The translations under genes and the position numbers were made by a program. Source: Sphingomonas sp. QA11 (GTDB taxonomy: Bacteria > Pseudomonadota > Alphaproteobacteria > Sphingomonadales > Sphingomonadaceae). Taken from it: a DNA stretch of 64,000 nucleotides. The DNA lies in contig NZ_CP098774.1 of the NCBI RefSeq assembly GCF_028473665.1, positions 3,190,501 through 3,254,500 on the forward strand. Reading direction: 5' to 3'. Below, one piece after another: positions 52,220 through 62,800 of the stretch. The first letter of the stretch is position 1. The number at the start of each line of letters is the position of its first letter. Under the pieces are notes generated by a model. It searched no databases and had not been told where the DNA came from. It saw only the letters and a program-made list of their open reading frames with translations.

Positions 52220-52318
52220 ATGCCGGACTTGTTCCGGCATCCATGTTTCCACCCGCGATGCGCCCCGTTTTCGGACGGTGCGCCCGCGGCAAAATGGACC
52301 CCGGAACAAGTCCGGGGT
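52220..52318. repeat. Inverted pair of palindromic repeats with complementary loops
   Basis: ATGCCGGA-CTTGT-TCCGGCAT (52220-52240) and ACCCCGGA-ACAAG-TCCGGGGT (52298-52318) are two 8-bp hairpins. The loops CTTGT and ACAAG are exact complements. A related, partly decayed copy is at 16333-16414. The pair sits between rnpA and yidD. Confidence 0.7.
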
Positions 52319-52341
52319 GACGGAAACGGGGCACGCGCCTC

Positions 52342-52554
52342 ATGCTGACCCGCCTCCTCGTGGCCCTTGTCCGCTTCTGGCAGATCGGCCCGTCAGTCAT
52401 CCTGCCACCGAGTTGCCGCTATCAGCCGACCTGTTCAAGCTATGCAATCGAGGCCCTTCGCCGCTATGGCGCGCTGAAGGGCGGGTGGCTGGCGGCAAGA
52501 CGGATCGCGCGGTGCCATCCCTGGGGCGGGTTCGGTCACGATCCGGTTCCCTGA
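52342..52554 (+). CDS. yidD: Membrane protein insertion efficiency factor YidD
   Basis: A 70-residue membrane-associated protein of the YidD family. It contains [22 protein letters not shown] and [18 protein letters not shown], with the three conserved cysteines. It helps YidC insert proteins into the inner membrane. The position between rnpA and yidC is the standard gene order. A repeat pair separates it from rnpA, and yidC follows after 45 bases. Confidence 0.95.
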   Translation: MLTRLLVALVRFWQIGPSVILPPSCRYQPTCSSYAIEALRRYGALKGGWLAARRIARCHPWGGFGHDPVP

Positions 52555-52599
52555 ACAAATGCCGGATCAAACGCCTATCATGAGCGGGACATCACTCAC

Positions 52600-54354
52600 G
52601 TGAATAACGACAATAAGAATTTCATCCTGTTCGCGGTGTTCGCCGCGCTGGTCCTGTTCGGCTGGCCGATCGTGACGGCGAAGTTCTTCCCGGCGGCCAA
52701 CCCGCCCGTGACGAAGATCGAGCGCGGCAAGACCGAGATCGTCGCGAATCCCGGGGCAAGCCCGGCGGCAAACAGCAGCACCGCGACGCGTGATCGCAAG
52801 ATCGTGCTGGCGGAATCCCCACGCGTGCTGGTCGAGACCTCGGAACTGAAGGGGTCGATTAACCTGAAGGGCGCGCGGATCGATGATCTGGTGCTGCTCA
52901 AATACAAGGAAACGATCGACAAGAACTCCCCGCCGATCCGGCTTCTGTCACCGTCCGGCACCAAGGACGCCTATTTTGCCGGCTTCGGCTGGTCCGGCGA
53001 TGGCGTCGCCGTGCCCGGTCCCGATACGGTCTTCACTGCCAGCGCCCCGGTCCTGAGCCCGGGCAAGCCAGTAACGCTCAGCTGGGCCAATCCAACCGGC
53101 CAGAAGTTCGTGATTCGCCTCGCGGTCGACGAGCACTTCATGTTCACAGCCGATCAGGCAGTCATGAATAGCGGTACCGCCGCGGTGAAGGTTGCGCCCT
53201 ATGCCCTGGTGTCGCGCGCCGGGCCGGGCGCCGATGTGGATACCTGGACCAACCATATCGGCCCGATCGGTACCTTCGGCAACGGCACGACCTACGACAT
53301 CACCTATGACAATCTGCACGGCAAGGAACCGAGCTTCTTCGGCAAGATTTTCGGCAACAGCGGCCGGCCGGGCGACAATTATTACGATACCGTGGGTGGC
53401 TGGGCCGGGTTCGGCGACAAATACTGGCTGGCGGCGCTGATCCCCGATCAGAAGGCACCGGTACATTCCGGCTTCCGCGCCACGGCCCCCGGAACCAATT
53501 TCCAGGCCGATGTATCGCGGGCTGCCGCGACCGTCCCGTCCGGTTCGCAGATGATCACGACGACTCACCTGTTCACGGGTGCGAAGGAAGTGAACACGCT
53601 CGACCGCTATGAGGACACACTGAAAATCCCGCATTTCGGCAAGGCGATCGATTGGGGCTGGTTCGAGATCGTCGAAAAGCCGATCTTCAAATATCTCGAC
53701 TGGCTGTTCCGCATGGTCGGCAATTTCGGCCTGGCAATCATCCTGCTCACGCTGACGATCCGCGGCCTGATGTTCCCGATCGCCCAGCGCCAGTTCGCCT
53801 CAATGGCCAATATGCGCGCGATACAGCCCAAGATGAAAGCGCTGCAGGAGAAGCACAAGGACGACAAGACGCGCCAGCAGCAGGAGATCATGGCGCTGTA
53901 CAAGGCGGAGAAGGTCAATCCCCTCGCTGGCTGCCTGCCGACCTTCCTCCAGATCCCGATCTTCTACGCACTGTACAAGGTACTGCTGCTGACGATCGAA
54001 ATGCGCCACCAGCCGTTCGTGCTGTGGATCAAGGATCTGTCTGCGCCCGATCCGGCGACGATCCTCAACCTGTTCGGCTACCTGCCCTTCACGGTGCCCC
54101 ATTTCCTGGCGATCGGCGTCATTCCCGTCCTGCTCGGCATCTCGATGTATTTCCAGTTCAAGCTGAACCCGGCCCCAATGGACGAGGCGCAGAAGCAGGT
54201 CTTCGCGCTGATGCCCTGGGTGCTGATGTTCGTGATGGCCCCGTTCGCGGTCGGCCTGCAGATCTACTGGATCACCTCGAACACGCTGACCATCCTCCAG
54301 CAGCGCCTGCTCTATGCGCGGCATCCGGGGATGAAAGTGGCGATAGCGAAATGA
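52600..54354 (+). CDS. yidC: Membrane protein insertase YidC
   Basis: A 584-residue inner-membrane insertase. An N-terminal helix (FILFAVFAALVLFGWPIV) leads into a large periplasmic beta domain to about residue 340. The conserved core starts YLDWLFRMVGNFGLAIILLT, then FPIAQRQFASMANMRAIQPK with the functional arginine region, and five helices end in IYWITSNTLTILQQ. It folds and inserts membrane proteins with or without Sec. The start is GTG. The engB gene follows three bases past the stop. Confidence 0.96.
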   Translation: MNNDNKNFILFAVFAALVLFGWPIVTAKFFPAANPPVTKIERGKTEIVANPGASPAANSSTATRDRKIVLAESPRVLVETSELKGSINLKGARIDDLVLLKYKETIDKNSPPIRLLSPSGTKDAYFAGFGWSGDGVAVPGPDTVFTASAPVLSPGKPVTLSWANPTGQKFVIRLAVDEHFMFTADQAVMNSGTAAVKVAPYALVSRAGPGADVDTWTNHIGPIGTFGNGTTYDITYDNLHGKEPSFFGKIFGNSGRPGDNYYDTVGGWAGFGDKYWLAALIPDQKAPVHSGFRATAPGTNFQADVSRAAATVPSGSQMITTTHLFTGAKEVNTLDRYEDTLKIPHFGKAIDWGWFEIVEKPIFKYLDWLFRMVGNFGLAIILLTLTIRGLMFPIAQRQFASMANMRAIQPKMKALQEKHKDDKTRQQQEIMALYKAEKVNPLAGCLPTFLQIPIFYALYKVLLLTIEMRHQPFVLWIKDLSAPDPATILNLFGYLPFTVPHFLAIGVIPVLLGISMYFQFKLNPAPMDEAQKQVFALMPWVLMFVMAPFAVGLQIYWITSNTLTILQQRLLYARHPGMKVAIAK

Positions 54355-54357
54355 CCC

Positions 54358-54999
54358 ATGGCTGATCCCTTCGAACCCGAGATGATCGAGGCCGCGCGAA
54401 AGACCTTCGCCGGCCCCGTCACTTTCCTGAAATCGGCGCCCAAGCTGGAATTCCTACCTGACGCGACCGTACCCGAGATCGCGTTCGCCGGTCGCTCCAA
54501 CGTCGGCAAGTCGTCGCTGCTCAACGCGCTGACCGGTCGCAACGCGCTTGCCCGCACGTCGAACACGCCGGGCCGCACGCAGGAACTGAACTTCTTCGAC
54601 GTGGGGGATCCCCTCGCCTTCCGGCTGGTCGACATGCCGGGCTATGGTTTCGCCAAGGCGCCCAAGGACATCGTCAAGAAATGGCGATTCCTGGTCAACG
54701 ACTTCCTGCGTGGTCGGCAGGAGCTTAAGCGCGCCCTGGTATTGATCGACGCCCGCCACGGCATCAAGGATGTCGACCGCGAGATTCTCGAGATGCTCGA
54801 CAAGGCCGCCGTCAGCTACCGCATCGTCCTGACCAAGGCCGACAAGATCAAGCCAAGCGAGCTTGCCGAGGTCGTCGCGAAGACCGCCGAGGAAGTCCGC
54901 AAGCGGCCTGCGGCGCATCCCGATATCCTCGAAACCTCAAGCGAGACTGGCCTCGGCATCCCCGAACTGCGCGCTGCGGTGATCGAGGCGATCGGCTGA
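54358..54999 (+). CDS. engB: Ribosome biogenesis GTP-binding protein EngB/YihA
   Basis: A 213-residue essential GTPase for large-subunit assembly. G1 is [15 protein letters not shown]2 lies near [10 protein letters not shown]3 is [10 protein letters not shown] and G4 is VLTKADKI. Length is normal. It lies immediately after yidC, the common arrangement, and closes the rpmH-rnpA-yidD-yidC-engB block. No argB follows, unlike in some relatives. Confidence 0.95.
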   Translation: MADPFEPEMIEAARKTFAGPVTFLKSAPKLEFLPDATVPEIAFAGRSNVGKSSLLNALTGRNALARTSNTPGRTQELNFFDVGDPLAFRLVDMPGYGFAKAPKDIVKKWRFLVNDFLRGRQELKRALVLIDARHGIKDVDREILEMLDKAAVSYRIVLTKADKIKPSELAEVVAKTAEEVRKRPAAHPDILETSSETGLGIPELRAAVIEAIG

Positions 55000-55071
55000 A
55001 CGGCATAATTCCCCCTCGCACTGACTCAAATTCCGTTGCATATCGCTACCCATAAATATGGGAGAAACGCG

Positions 55072-56202
55072 ATGACCATCACGACAGGCCTGCAGATCAG
55101 TTCGCTGATCACCCCCGAAGGCGAGCTTCGCCTCTCGCTGGACGATGTCGCGATTCCCGCCCCGGGCGCCGACCAGATTGTCGTTCGCATGGAAGCAGCG
55201 CCGCTCAACCCGTCGGATCTTGGCCTGCTGCTCGGCCCGGCGGACCTGTCGACGATCGCGGCCAGCGGTACCGCCGAACGACCGCTCGTGACCGCGTCGG
55301 TCAACCCCGCTTTCCTCCCCTCGCTCCAGGCGCGGATCGGTGAGGCGATGGCGGTCGGCAATGAAGGCGCCGGCATCGTGGTCGACGCAGGCGACGATGC
55401 GAAGCATCTCATCGGCCGCACCGTCGCCGTGCTCGGCGGATCGATGTATTCGCAATATCGCGTCATGCGCGTCGGTGAGGCAATGGTCCTGCCGGAGGGC
55501 ACGACTGCGGCTCAGGGCGCCTCCTGCTTCGTGAACCCGCTGACCGCGCTCGCCATGGTCGAGACGATGCGCGCGGAAGGGCACACCGCATTGGTCCACA
55601 CCGCCGCCGCCTCCAACCTCGGCCAGATGCTCAACCGAATCTGCATCGCCGACGGCGTGCCGCTGGTGAACGTCGTCCGCAGCGAAGCCCAGGCCAAGAT
55701 CCTGACTGATATCGGCGCGAAATATGTCGTCGACAGCACCACGCCGGATTTCCGTAACAAGCTTGTCGACGCACTGATGGAAACCGGCGCGACGCTCGCC
55801 TTCGACGCGGTCGGCGGTGGTCCGCTGGCGGGGCAGTTGATTGCCGCCATGGAGATTGCCGCGACTCGGAAAATGACCTCGTACAGCCGCTACGGCTCAA
55901 CCACCCACAAGCAGGTCTATATCTACGGCGTGCTCGATACGCGCCCTACGGAGATCGGCCGCAACACCGGCATGGCCTGGGGCGTGGGCGGCTTCCTGCT
56001 CACCTATTTCCTGATGAAGGCCGGGCAGGAAACCGGCCAGCGCATGCGCGCCCGCGTCACCGCCGAACTGACCACCACCTTCGCCAGCCACTACACCTCG
56101 GAAATCTCGCTTGCCGAGACGCTGCAGCCCGAGACGATCGCCGCCTATGCGCGCAAGGCGACCGGCGAGAAATTCCTGATCAACCCGAACAAGGGCCTGT
56201 AA
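55072..56202 (+). CDS. Zinc-binding-type / quinone-oxidoreductase-like dehydrogenase
   Basis: A 376-residue protein of the medium-chain dehydrogenase superfamily. The N-terminal GroES-like domain has VVRMEAAPLNPSDLGLLLG. The Rossmann part has ALVHTAAASNLGQMLNRIC and FDAVGGGPLAGQ. The structural zinc cysteines are absent, as in quinone-oxidoreductase-like members, so it probably uses NADPH without zinc. The substrate is unknown. The ATG at 55072 follows GGGAGAAAC; the open frame upstream is unlikely to be used. Confidence 0.85.
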   Translation: MTITTGLQISSLITPEGELRLSLDDVAIPAPGADQIVVRMEAAPLNPSDLGLLLGPADLSTIAASGTAERPLVTASVNPAFLPSLQARIGEAMAVGNEGAGIVVDAGDDAKHLIGRTVAVLGGSMYSQYRVMRVGEAMVLPEGTTAAQGASCFVNPLTALAMVETMRAEGHTALVHTAAASNLGQMLNRICIADGVPLVNVVRSEAQAKILTDIGAKYVVDSTTPDFRNKLVDALMETGATLAFDAVGGGPLAGQLIAAMEIAATRKMTSYSRYGSTTHKQVYIYGVLDTRPTEIGRNTGMAWGVGGFLLTYFLMKAGQETGQRMRARVTAELTTTFASHYTSEISLAETLQPETIAAYARKATGEKFLINPNKGL

Positions 56203-56257
56203 CGACACGCCGGGCGCGGGAGTTGCCGCCCGCGCCCGGCCCGTCTATCCCCCGCGC

Positions 56258-56923
56258 ATGCTCAAGCTCATCATCGGCAACAAGGCCTATTCCTCCTGGT
56301 CGCTGCGCGGCTGGCTCGCCTGCAAGCAGTCCGGGCTGCCCTTCGAGGAAGTGGTCGTGCCGCTCTACGATGCCGACTGGGACAAGCGCCGCGAAGGCGA
56401 CGAATTCGCCCCCTCCTCGGGCAAGGTGCCGATCCTGTGGGACGGCGATGCCGTGGTATGGGACAGCCTGGCGATCATAGAATATCTCGCCGAAAAGACC
56501 GAACGGGCGAAATTCTGGCCCGAGGACGACAATGCCCGCGCCATGGCCCGCTCGATGGCAGCGGAGATGCACTCGAGCTTCACCGCGCTGCGCCGCAAGC
56601 ATAGCATGAACATCCGCCAGGTCTTCCCGCCCAAGCGGCCCGACGAGGACGTGCTCGCCGATCTCGGCCGTATCATGGAGCTGTGGGCACAGGCACGCGC
56701 CCGTTTCGGCGGCGACGGCCAGTTCCTGTTCGGGGAGTTCGGCGCGGCGGACATGATGTTCGCGCCGGTCGTCACCCGAATCGTCACCTACAGCCTGCCG
56801 ATCGCCCGCTTCGCCGCCGGCTATATGGACGCGGTACTGCAGCACCCCTTCATGCAGGACTGGATCGCCGGCGCGCAGGAAGAGGAATGGGTGATCGAGA
56901 AGTTCGAGGTGCCGGTCGCCTAA
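56258..56923 (+). CDS. Glutathione S-transferase family protein
   Basis: A 221-residue GST. The start LKLIIGNKAYSSWSLRGWLA is characteristic of a zeta/SspA-like branch with the catalytic Ser-Ser-Trp region. The GSH-binding part is GKVPILWDGDAVVWDSLAII. The C-terminal domain includes FLFGEFGAADMMFAPVVTRI. It follows the dehydrogenase gene on the same strand after 55 bases and may share its mRNA. Confidence 0.9.
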   Translation: MLKLIIGNKAYSSWSLRGWLACKQSGLPFEEVVVPLYDADWDKRREGDEFAPSSGKVPILWDGDAVVWDSLAIIEYLAEKTERAKFWPEDDNARAMARSMAAEMHSSFTALRRKHSMNIRQVFPPKRPDEDVLADLGRIMELWAQARARFGGDGQFLFGEFGAADMMFAPVVTRIVTYSLPIARFAAGYMDAVLQHPFMQDWIAGAQEEEWVIEKFEVPVA

Positions 56924-56956
56924 TTCCACCCCAGGCAAGTCGGGGGTGGAATGACG

Positions 56957-57403
56957 TTAAAAATCGCCGCCGTCCTTCCGCCGGAATCCCTTTCCGGAAA
57001 ACAGGTGCATGTCGATGTCCGGGTAGTGGCAATCGGTTTCCGACGGCCGCCCGACCGCGACGAACACGCACGCCGCGTCGCTGCGGTTCTGGAGCACATG
57101 ACCGTTACCGTCGTCCTTCGGAAAGGCTGCGCAGTCGCCGGCGCGCATCACTGTCTCCCCATTGTCGTCGACCAGGACCGCCTCGCCGGCCAGCACCACG
57201 ACGAACTCATCCTCGCCCTCGTGCCAATGCCGTTGCGAAGACCATGCGCCCGGCTCCAGCGTGACATGGCTCACCCCGAAATCGTTTAACCCCGATGCCG
57301 GCGCGAGGCGACGATACCAGCGGCCCTGGACCTTCTCGGAATGTGGCGACGGATAACCGGTCGCATTGGTCTGCGGGATTGTATCGAGATCGAGCTTGGG
57401 CAA
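56957..57403 (-). CDS. Cupin-domain protein
   Basis: A 148-residue single-domain cupin. Motif 1 is SQRHWHEGEDEFVVVLAGEA and motif 2 is RAGDCAAFPKDDGNGHVLQN, with His/Glu residues for metal. The start is TTG with GGAGGGG at close spacing; the upstream frame contains no better start. Relatives are often annotated as auxin-binding- or isomerase-like, without proof. It is divergent from dapE, the starts only about 30 bases apart. Confidence 0.8.
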   Translation of the reverse strand: MPKLDLDTIPQTNATGYPSPHSEKVQGRWYRRLAPASGLNDFGVSHVTLEPGAWSSQRHWHEGEDEFVVVLAGEAVLVDDNGETVMRAGDCAAFPKDDGNGHVLQNRSDAACVFVAVGRPSETDCHYPDIDMHLFSGKGFRRKDGGDF

Positions 57404-57432
57404 TGTCCCCTCCCATGGATGCAGTAACCACA

Positions 57433-58566
57433 ATGCCCGATGTCGTCGCCCTGACCAAGGCGCTGATCGCCTGCGAAAGCGTGACGCCCGCCCAAGGCGG
57501 CGTGTTCGACGTACTGGAGGCCGCGCTCGTTCCGCTCGGATTCCATGTCGACCGCTTCGTCGTCGGCGAGGCGCCGGATGGTCCCGTCGAGAACCTGCTC
57601 GCGGTGCGAGGCAATGGCGGCCCGCATTTCGCCTTTGCCGGACATCTCGATGTCGTGCCCCCGGGCGCTGGCTGGACCAGCGACGCGTTCGAGCCAGAGG
57701 TGCGTGGTGGGCTGCTCCACGGGCGTGGTGCGGTCGACATGAAGGGCGCGATCGCCGCCTTCGTCGCTGCCCTGGGCCGAGCGCCTGCCACGGGCACGCA
57801 GAGCCTGATCATCACCGGCGACGAGGAAGGTCCCGCCATCTTCGGCACGCGGGCGCTGATCGACCGAATGACCGCACGCGGCCTGAAACCGGATTTCTGC
57901 CTGGTCGGGGAACCTACGTCGGTTTCGCGGCTGGGCGACATGATCAAGATCGGGCGGCGCGGCTCGGTCAACATCTGGATCGATGTGCCCGGGCGACAGG
58001 GGCATGTCGCCTATCCGCATCTCGCCGACAATCCGATCCCGAAACTGGTCGCTATCCTTGCCGAGATCGATGCCATCGTGCTGGACCAGGGCAATGACTG
58101 GTTCCAGCCGTCTAACATCGAGGCGACCGATATTACCGTCGGCAACCCGGCGACCAACGTCATCCCCGCCCACGCCTCGGCGCGGCTCAGCATCCGCTAC
58201 AATGATCTGCACAAGGGTGAGGAACTCGCCGCACGGATCGAGGAGATCGTCCACCGCCATGCCCCGGAGGCGACAATGCTCGCCCGTGTCTCGGGTGACG
58301 CGTTCCTGACGGCGCCGGGTGCGCTTTCAACGCTGATCGGCAATGCGATCGAGGCACGGCAGGGCATCCGGCCGGAATTGTCCACCACCGGCGGGACTTC
58401 CGACGCCCGCTTTCTCTCCGCGCTCTGCCCCGTGGTCGAGTTCGGCCTGATCAACGCGACGATGCACAAGCTTGACGAGGCAGTGGCAATCGACGATCTC
58501 ACCGCGCTGACTGATATCTATGCCGACATCATCGGCCATATCAGCGGGCTCGAATCCACCAGTTAA
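57433..58566 (+). CDS. dapE: Succinyl-diaminopimelate desuccinylase
   Basis: A 377-residue M20 metallo-hydrolase of the lysine/diaminopimelate pathway. Metal ligands are in FAGHLDVVPPG (His), RGAVDMKGA (Asp), TGDEEGPA (Glu pair) and VEFGLINATMHKLDE (His). Length matches DapE. The ATG before PDVVALTKA is chosen; another ATG six codons upstream is in frame and neither has a clear ribosome site. It supplies meso-diaminopimelate for peptidoglycan and lysine. Confidence 0.93.
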   Translation: MPDVVALTKALIACESVTPAQGGVFDVLEAALVPLGFHVDRFVVGEAPDGPVENLLAVRGNGGPHFAFAGHLDVVPPGAGWTSDAFEPEVRGGLLHGRGAVDMKGAIAAFVAALGRAPATGTQSLIITGDEEGPAIFGTRALIDRMTARGLKPDFCLVGEPTSVSRLGDMIKIGRRGSVNIWIDVPGRQGHVAYPHLADNPIPKLVAILAEIDAIVLDQGNDWFQPSNIEATDITVGNPATNVIPAHASARLSIRYNDLHKGEELAARIEEIVHRHAPEATMLARVSGDAFLTAPGALSTLIGNAIEARQGIRPELSTTGGTSDARFLSALCPVVEFGLINATMHKLDEAVAIDDLTALTDIYADIIGHISGLESTS

Positions 58567-58675
58567 GCGATTCAGATGATTCAAGATTCGCCGCGACTCG
58601 CGGTGACTCCTGGCTTTTCGATGGACGAGAGTCACGCCTTGGCTTAAATACGGTTAACCAAAACGGTAACCGGAC

Positions 58676-59818
58676 ATGCCCATCGAACCCTGGTTCATTG
58701 TCGCGATCGTCTGCAGCCTGGGGGGGTATGCCGTTTATCTGACCGGCCTGCGCCGTCAGCTCGTGCAGCCCAATCGAGCCTCCTGGCTGATCTGGAGCGC
58801 GGCAACCGCGGTCGAGGCCGGCACCTATGCGGCGGTCAATCCGGGCGCGCTGCAAAGCTGGGTGTTCGGCCTTGCCTCGATCGCCTGCGTCATCGTCACC
58901 ATCGGCATCTGGCGCCGCTCCAACTGGGCAGCGCCGTCGCGAGGCGAACTGATCTGCATGGCGGCCTGCCTTGCCGCGCTGGGTGTCTGGATCGTCTCGA
59001 GCAACGCCTTCTGGGCCCATATGCTCGTCGTCGCAGCAGTGCCGGTCAGTTTCTGGCCTACCTGGGAAAGCGTGTGGCAGGACCGTACCCGCGAACGCTC
59101 GCCCGCCTGGGGCCTGTGGACGGTCGGCGATCTCGCCACGCTTCTGGTCGCGACACGCAGTGGCGACCAGCATGTTGGCGAATATGCCTATCTGTTCGTC
59201 GAACTGGCCTGCCATGCCAGCGTCTGGTTCATGGTCGGCCTCGCGACGATCAACCCGCTGCGCTCGCTCGGCTTTCGCAACGGTCGATTCTACATACTCG
59301 ATGCGTATGGCCCGACGGCCAACCTGTTCTCCGTCGGCGAGACTCATCTGGGCAAGACGGTCTATGCGGCACTCGGCTTCGCCGAGGGCGAGACGATCAT
59401 CCGCTTTACCGGCCGCCGCTTTCGCGCAGATCGCATTCCCAGCCTGATGCGCGGATCGAGCGACCGCTTCGTGCAGGTGACACCCGATCACTATATGGGC
59501 CCGTCAGGCCGGATCGACGACCTGATCAACCATAGCTGCACACCCAATGCCGGCCTGCGTTTCGCGGCGGGTAGCGTGTTCCTGGTCGCGGTGCGCGACA
59601 TCGCGCCGGGCGAGGAGATCGCCTGGGACTATTCGACCACGCTCAAGGAATCGAACTGGCACATGATCTGCCAGTGCCGCAGCCCCGAATGCCGCCGCGT
59701 GATCGGCAATTTCGAGACGCTCAGCCCCGAACGGCAGGAATGGTTCCGCGCCCGCAACTTGGTCGCCCCCTATCTGCGACGCAAGGATATGGTCGAGAAG
59801 CGGGATCGGGCGGCATAG
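58676..59818 (+). CDS. Membrane-anchored SET-domain methyltransferase-like protein
   Basis: A 380-residue two-part protein. Residues 1-200 hold five or six hydrophobic helices (for example WFIVAIVCSLGGYAVYLTG and SWVFGLASIACVIVTIGIW). Residues 225-355 form a SET domain: NHSCTPN at 285-291, GEEIAWDYS with Y319, and a post-SET-like cluster C332, C334 and C339 in CQCRSPEC. SET proteins methylate lysines, using S-adenosylmethionine. Membrane anchoring is unusual. The target is unknown. It converges on the hybrid kinase gene, seven bases away. Confidence 0.82.
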   Translation: MPIEPWFIVAIVCSLGGYAVYLTGLRRQLVQPNRASWLIWSAATAVEAGTYAAVNPGALQSWVFGLASIACVIVTIGIWRRSNWAAPSRGELICMAACLAALGVWIVSSNAFWAHMLVVAAVPVSFWPTWESVWQDRTRERSPAWGLWTVGDLATLLVATRSGDQHVGEYAYLFVELACHASVWFMVGLATINPLRSLGFRNGRFYILDAYGPTANLFSVGETHLGKTVYAALGFAEGETIIRFTGRRFRADRIPSLMRGSSDRFVQVTPDHYMGPSGRIDDLINHSCTPNAGLRFAAGSVFLVAVRDIAPGEEIAWDYSTTLKESNWHMICQCRSPECRRVIGNFETLSPERQEWFRARNLVAPYLRRKDMVEKRDRAA

Positions 59819-59825
59819 CCCTTGT

Positions 59826-62800
59826 TCACGCTCGCGCGATCATATCCCTGATCCGCGCCGCCAGCGCCTCCATTGAGAACGGCTTGGTCACCAGTTCCAT
59901 CCCCGCGTCGAGCGGGCCGTCGCCGACCACCGCATTCTCGGCGAACCCGGTAATGAACAGCACCGGGATGCCCGGCCGTGCCGCTCGCGCGGCATCCGCC
60001 ACCTGCCGCCCATTCATCCCGCCGGGCAGGCCGACATCAGTGACGAGCAGGTCGATCCGCGCTTCGGACTGAAGCACGACCAGCGCCTCGGGCCCGTCGC
60101 CCGCCTCGATCGCGGCATAGCCCAGTTCGCCCAGGATCTCGGTCACCAGCATCCGCACCGCCGGCTCATCATCGACCACCAGCACCGCCTCGCCCTTGTC
60201 GCTGCGCGGCGCCTCACGCGCGCCGCCGGCCTGGCCGTCATCGTCGATTGGCCCCTCATGGCGGGGTAGATAAAGGCACATAGTCGTGCCCTGTCCGACC
60301 ATCGATTGAATGCGCACCTGCCCGCCCGACTGGCGCGCGAAGCCGTAGATCATTGACAGGCCCAGGCCAGTCCCCTGCCCCATCGGCTTGGTCGTGAAGA
60401 ACGGATCGAACGCCCGCGCGATCACCTCCGGCGTCATGCCGGTCCCGGTATCGCCCACGCACAGCGATAGATATTGCCCCGGCGCCAGGTCTCGGTCCTG
60501 ACCTGTCTTCTCGTCGAGCAGGACGCTGCCGGTCTCGATCCTCAGCTTGCCCCCGTCCGGCATCGCATCACGCGCGTTGATGCACAGGTTGAGCAGCGCA
60601 TTTTCGAGCTGGTTGGGGTCAACCAGGGTCGGCAGCGCCCCGACCCCGCTCACGACATCGACCTGGACCCCCGGCCCGGCCGTGCCGCGGATCAGGTCCT
60701 CCATACCGGCGACCAGCCGGTTGATGTCGATCGGCTTCGGATCGAGCGGCTGGCGCCGCGCAAAGGCAAGCAGGCGATGGGTCAGCGCCGCGGCACGCCC
60801 CGACGCCGTCTGCGCCGCGCCGATATAGCGAGACAGGTCGGCGATCCGGCCCTGCTTCAGCCGCATCTGCATCATCTCCATCGCGCCGGAAATGGCGGTC
60901 AGCAGGTTGTTGAAGTCGTGCGCCAGACCGCCGGTCAGCTGGCCGACCGCCTCCATCTTCTGCGCCTGGCGCAGCCGGTCCTCGAGCTCGCGTTGCCGGG
61001 TGACGTCGACACCCACCCCGATCGCCGTCTCCGGCATGCCGGCCGCGTCGCGCAGGAGATGATTGCGCGTCATGATCCAGCGGACCGATCCGTCGGGCCG
61101 CAACAGCCGATATTCGATCTCGCCGTCCCCGATCACGTCGCGCGCATCGGCAATCGATTTCAGCACCCTGGCGATATCGTCAGGGTGGATTCTTGCCAGC
61201 ACCTCAGCCATCGTCACGCCGTTCGATTGCTGCGCGACATCGAACCCGTACAGCGCCGCAAAGCTCGTATCGCTGCTGAAGCGATCGGCGGCCACGTCAT
61301 AGGTCCAGACACCGACCCCATCCATCGCCTCCAGCACGAGCCGGGTCCGCTCCTCCGCCGCGAGCAGCACCTCCTGCCGCCGCCGCTCGTCGGTCACATC
61401 ACGCGCCGTCGCATAGATTTTCCGGTCGACGACATTCTCTCGCCAGGAGAGCGTGCGATATTCTCCAGCCCTGGTCCTGAACCGGTTCTCGAAACCCGCA
61501 ATCGCTTCGCCCCGGGCAATCGCCGCAATCTGCTCCCGCGTGCGCTCGACATCGTCGGGATGAAGCATCCATGCCGAACGCTTGCCGACGATCTCGTCCG
61601 CAGACCAGCCGAGCACCCGGGTCCAGGCCGGATTGACGCTCTGCCAGACACCATCCGCGTCGGCGACGCCGAGAAGATCCTGGCTCACCTCCCAGATGCG
61701 GTCGCGCTCGGCAGTGCGCGCGACGACTTCCCCGACCAGGCTCTCGTTCATCGCGCGGAGTCCCGCGGTGGCCCGCACCCGCGCGACCGCGTCCCAGCAG
61801 AGCTGCGCGGTTTCCTCGACCAGCGCGATCTCCCCCGGAGTCCATGCCCTCGGCTCGGCATGGCTCAGATAAAAGCCTGCCTCCCATCGTCCGTTGCGCA
61901 CCAGCGGCACACTGATCCCGGCCCGCGACCCGGTCGCATCGAGTGCAGCATCGCTCGGCCGGAGCGCATCCGTCGGCGCGCCGAACACGAGAGTCCGCCC
62001 CGCGCGGATCACCTCGCCCAGTTCCACCCCGAAACTGGCCGACGGTACCGACCCCGTCAGCGGGGGCAATCCGTCGGACCAGCACGCGCCGTAATGGATA
62101 ACGGTGTCGTCGCTCACCTGGAAGAAACCGGCGCGGTTCACCTTCAGCTGGCGCCCGACCGCCTCCGCGGTAAGCTGCATCACGCCGTCCGGATCCTGCT
62201 GCGCGCGTTGCCGCTCGACCAGGGCGAGGATGAACTCGCGTTCGTCCTTCGCATGGCGCAGCGCCGCCTCGTTCAGCTTGGCCCCGGTGATGTCGAGCGT
62301 GACGCCGGAGAAACGCTCCGGTCGGCCGTCCGGGCCATTGCGGCTGCGCCCCTGAACCGCCAGCCAACGTTCCGTGCCATCGGGCAGCGCGAGGCGATAT
62401 TCGGTCGAGACCGGGCTTTCCTGCGCAAAGGCGGCCTGCATCACCTTGCTGAACGGCAGGTAATCGTCAGGATGGATATGCGCGATATAGGCGGAGGCTG
62501 GCGCGCCTCCCCGCGCATATTTCGGGTCGATGCCGTAAAGTCGCGCCATCCGTTCGTCGCCGACGACCGTATCGCTGGCCAGATCCCATTCCCAGGTGCC
62601 GACATTGCCCGACGCGTCGAGCGCCATGGTCAGCCGCTCCTCGCTCGCACGCAACGATACTTCGGCGAGCGCCTTGGCCGTGGTGTCATGGCCCTGGCTC
62701 ATCACCCCCAGAACCACGCCGTTCTCGTCGCGGATCGGTGAGATGCTGTAGGTCCACCATGTATCGGTCGGCACGCCGTGCAGCACCATCGGGATATGCT

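Noticed and set aside
60474..62741. 755-residue plus-strand frame
   Set aside because: It is antisense to the PAS/GAF hybrid kinase; its Arg/Asp/His-rich composition is typical of a GC-rich shadow.
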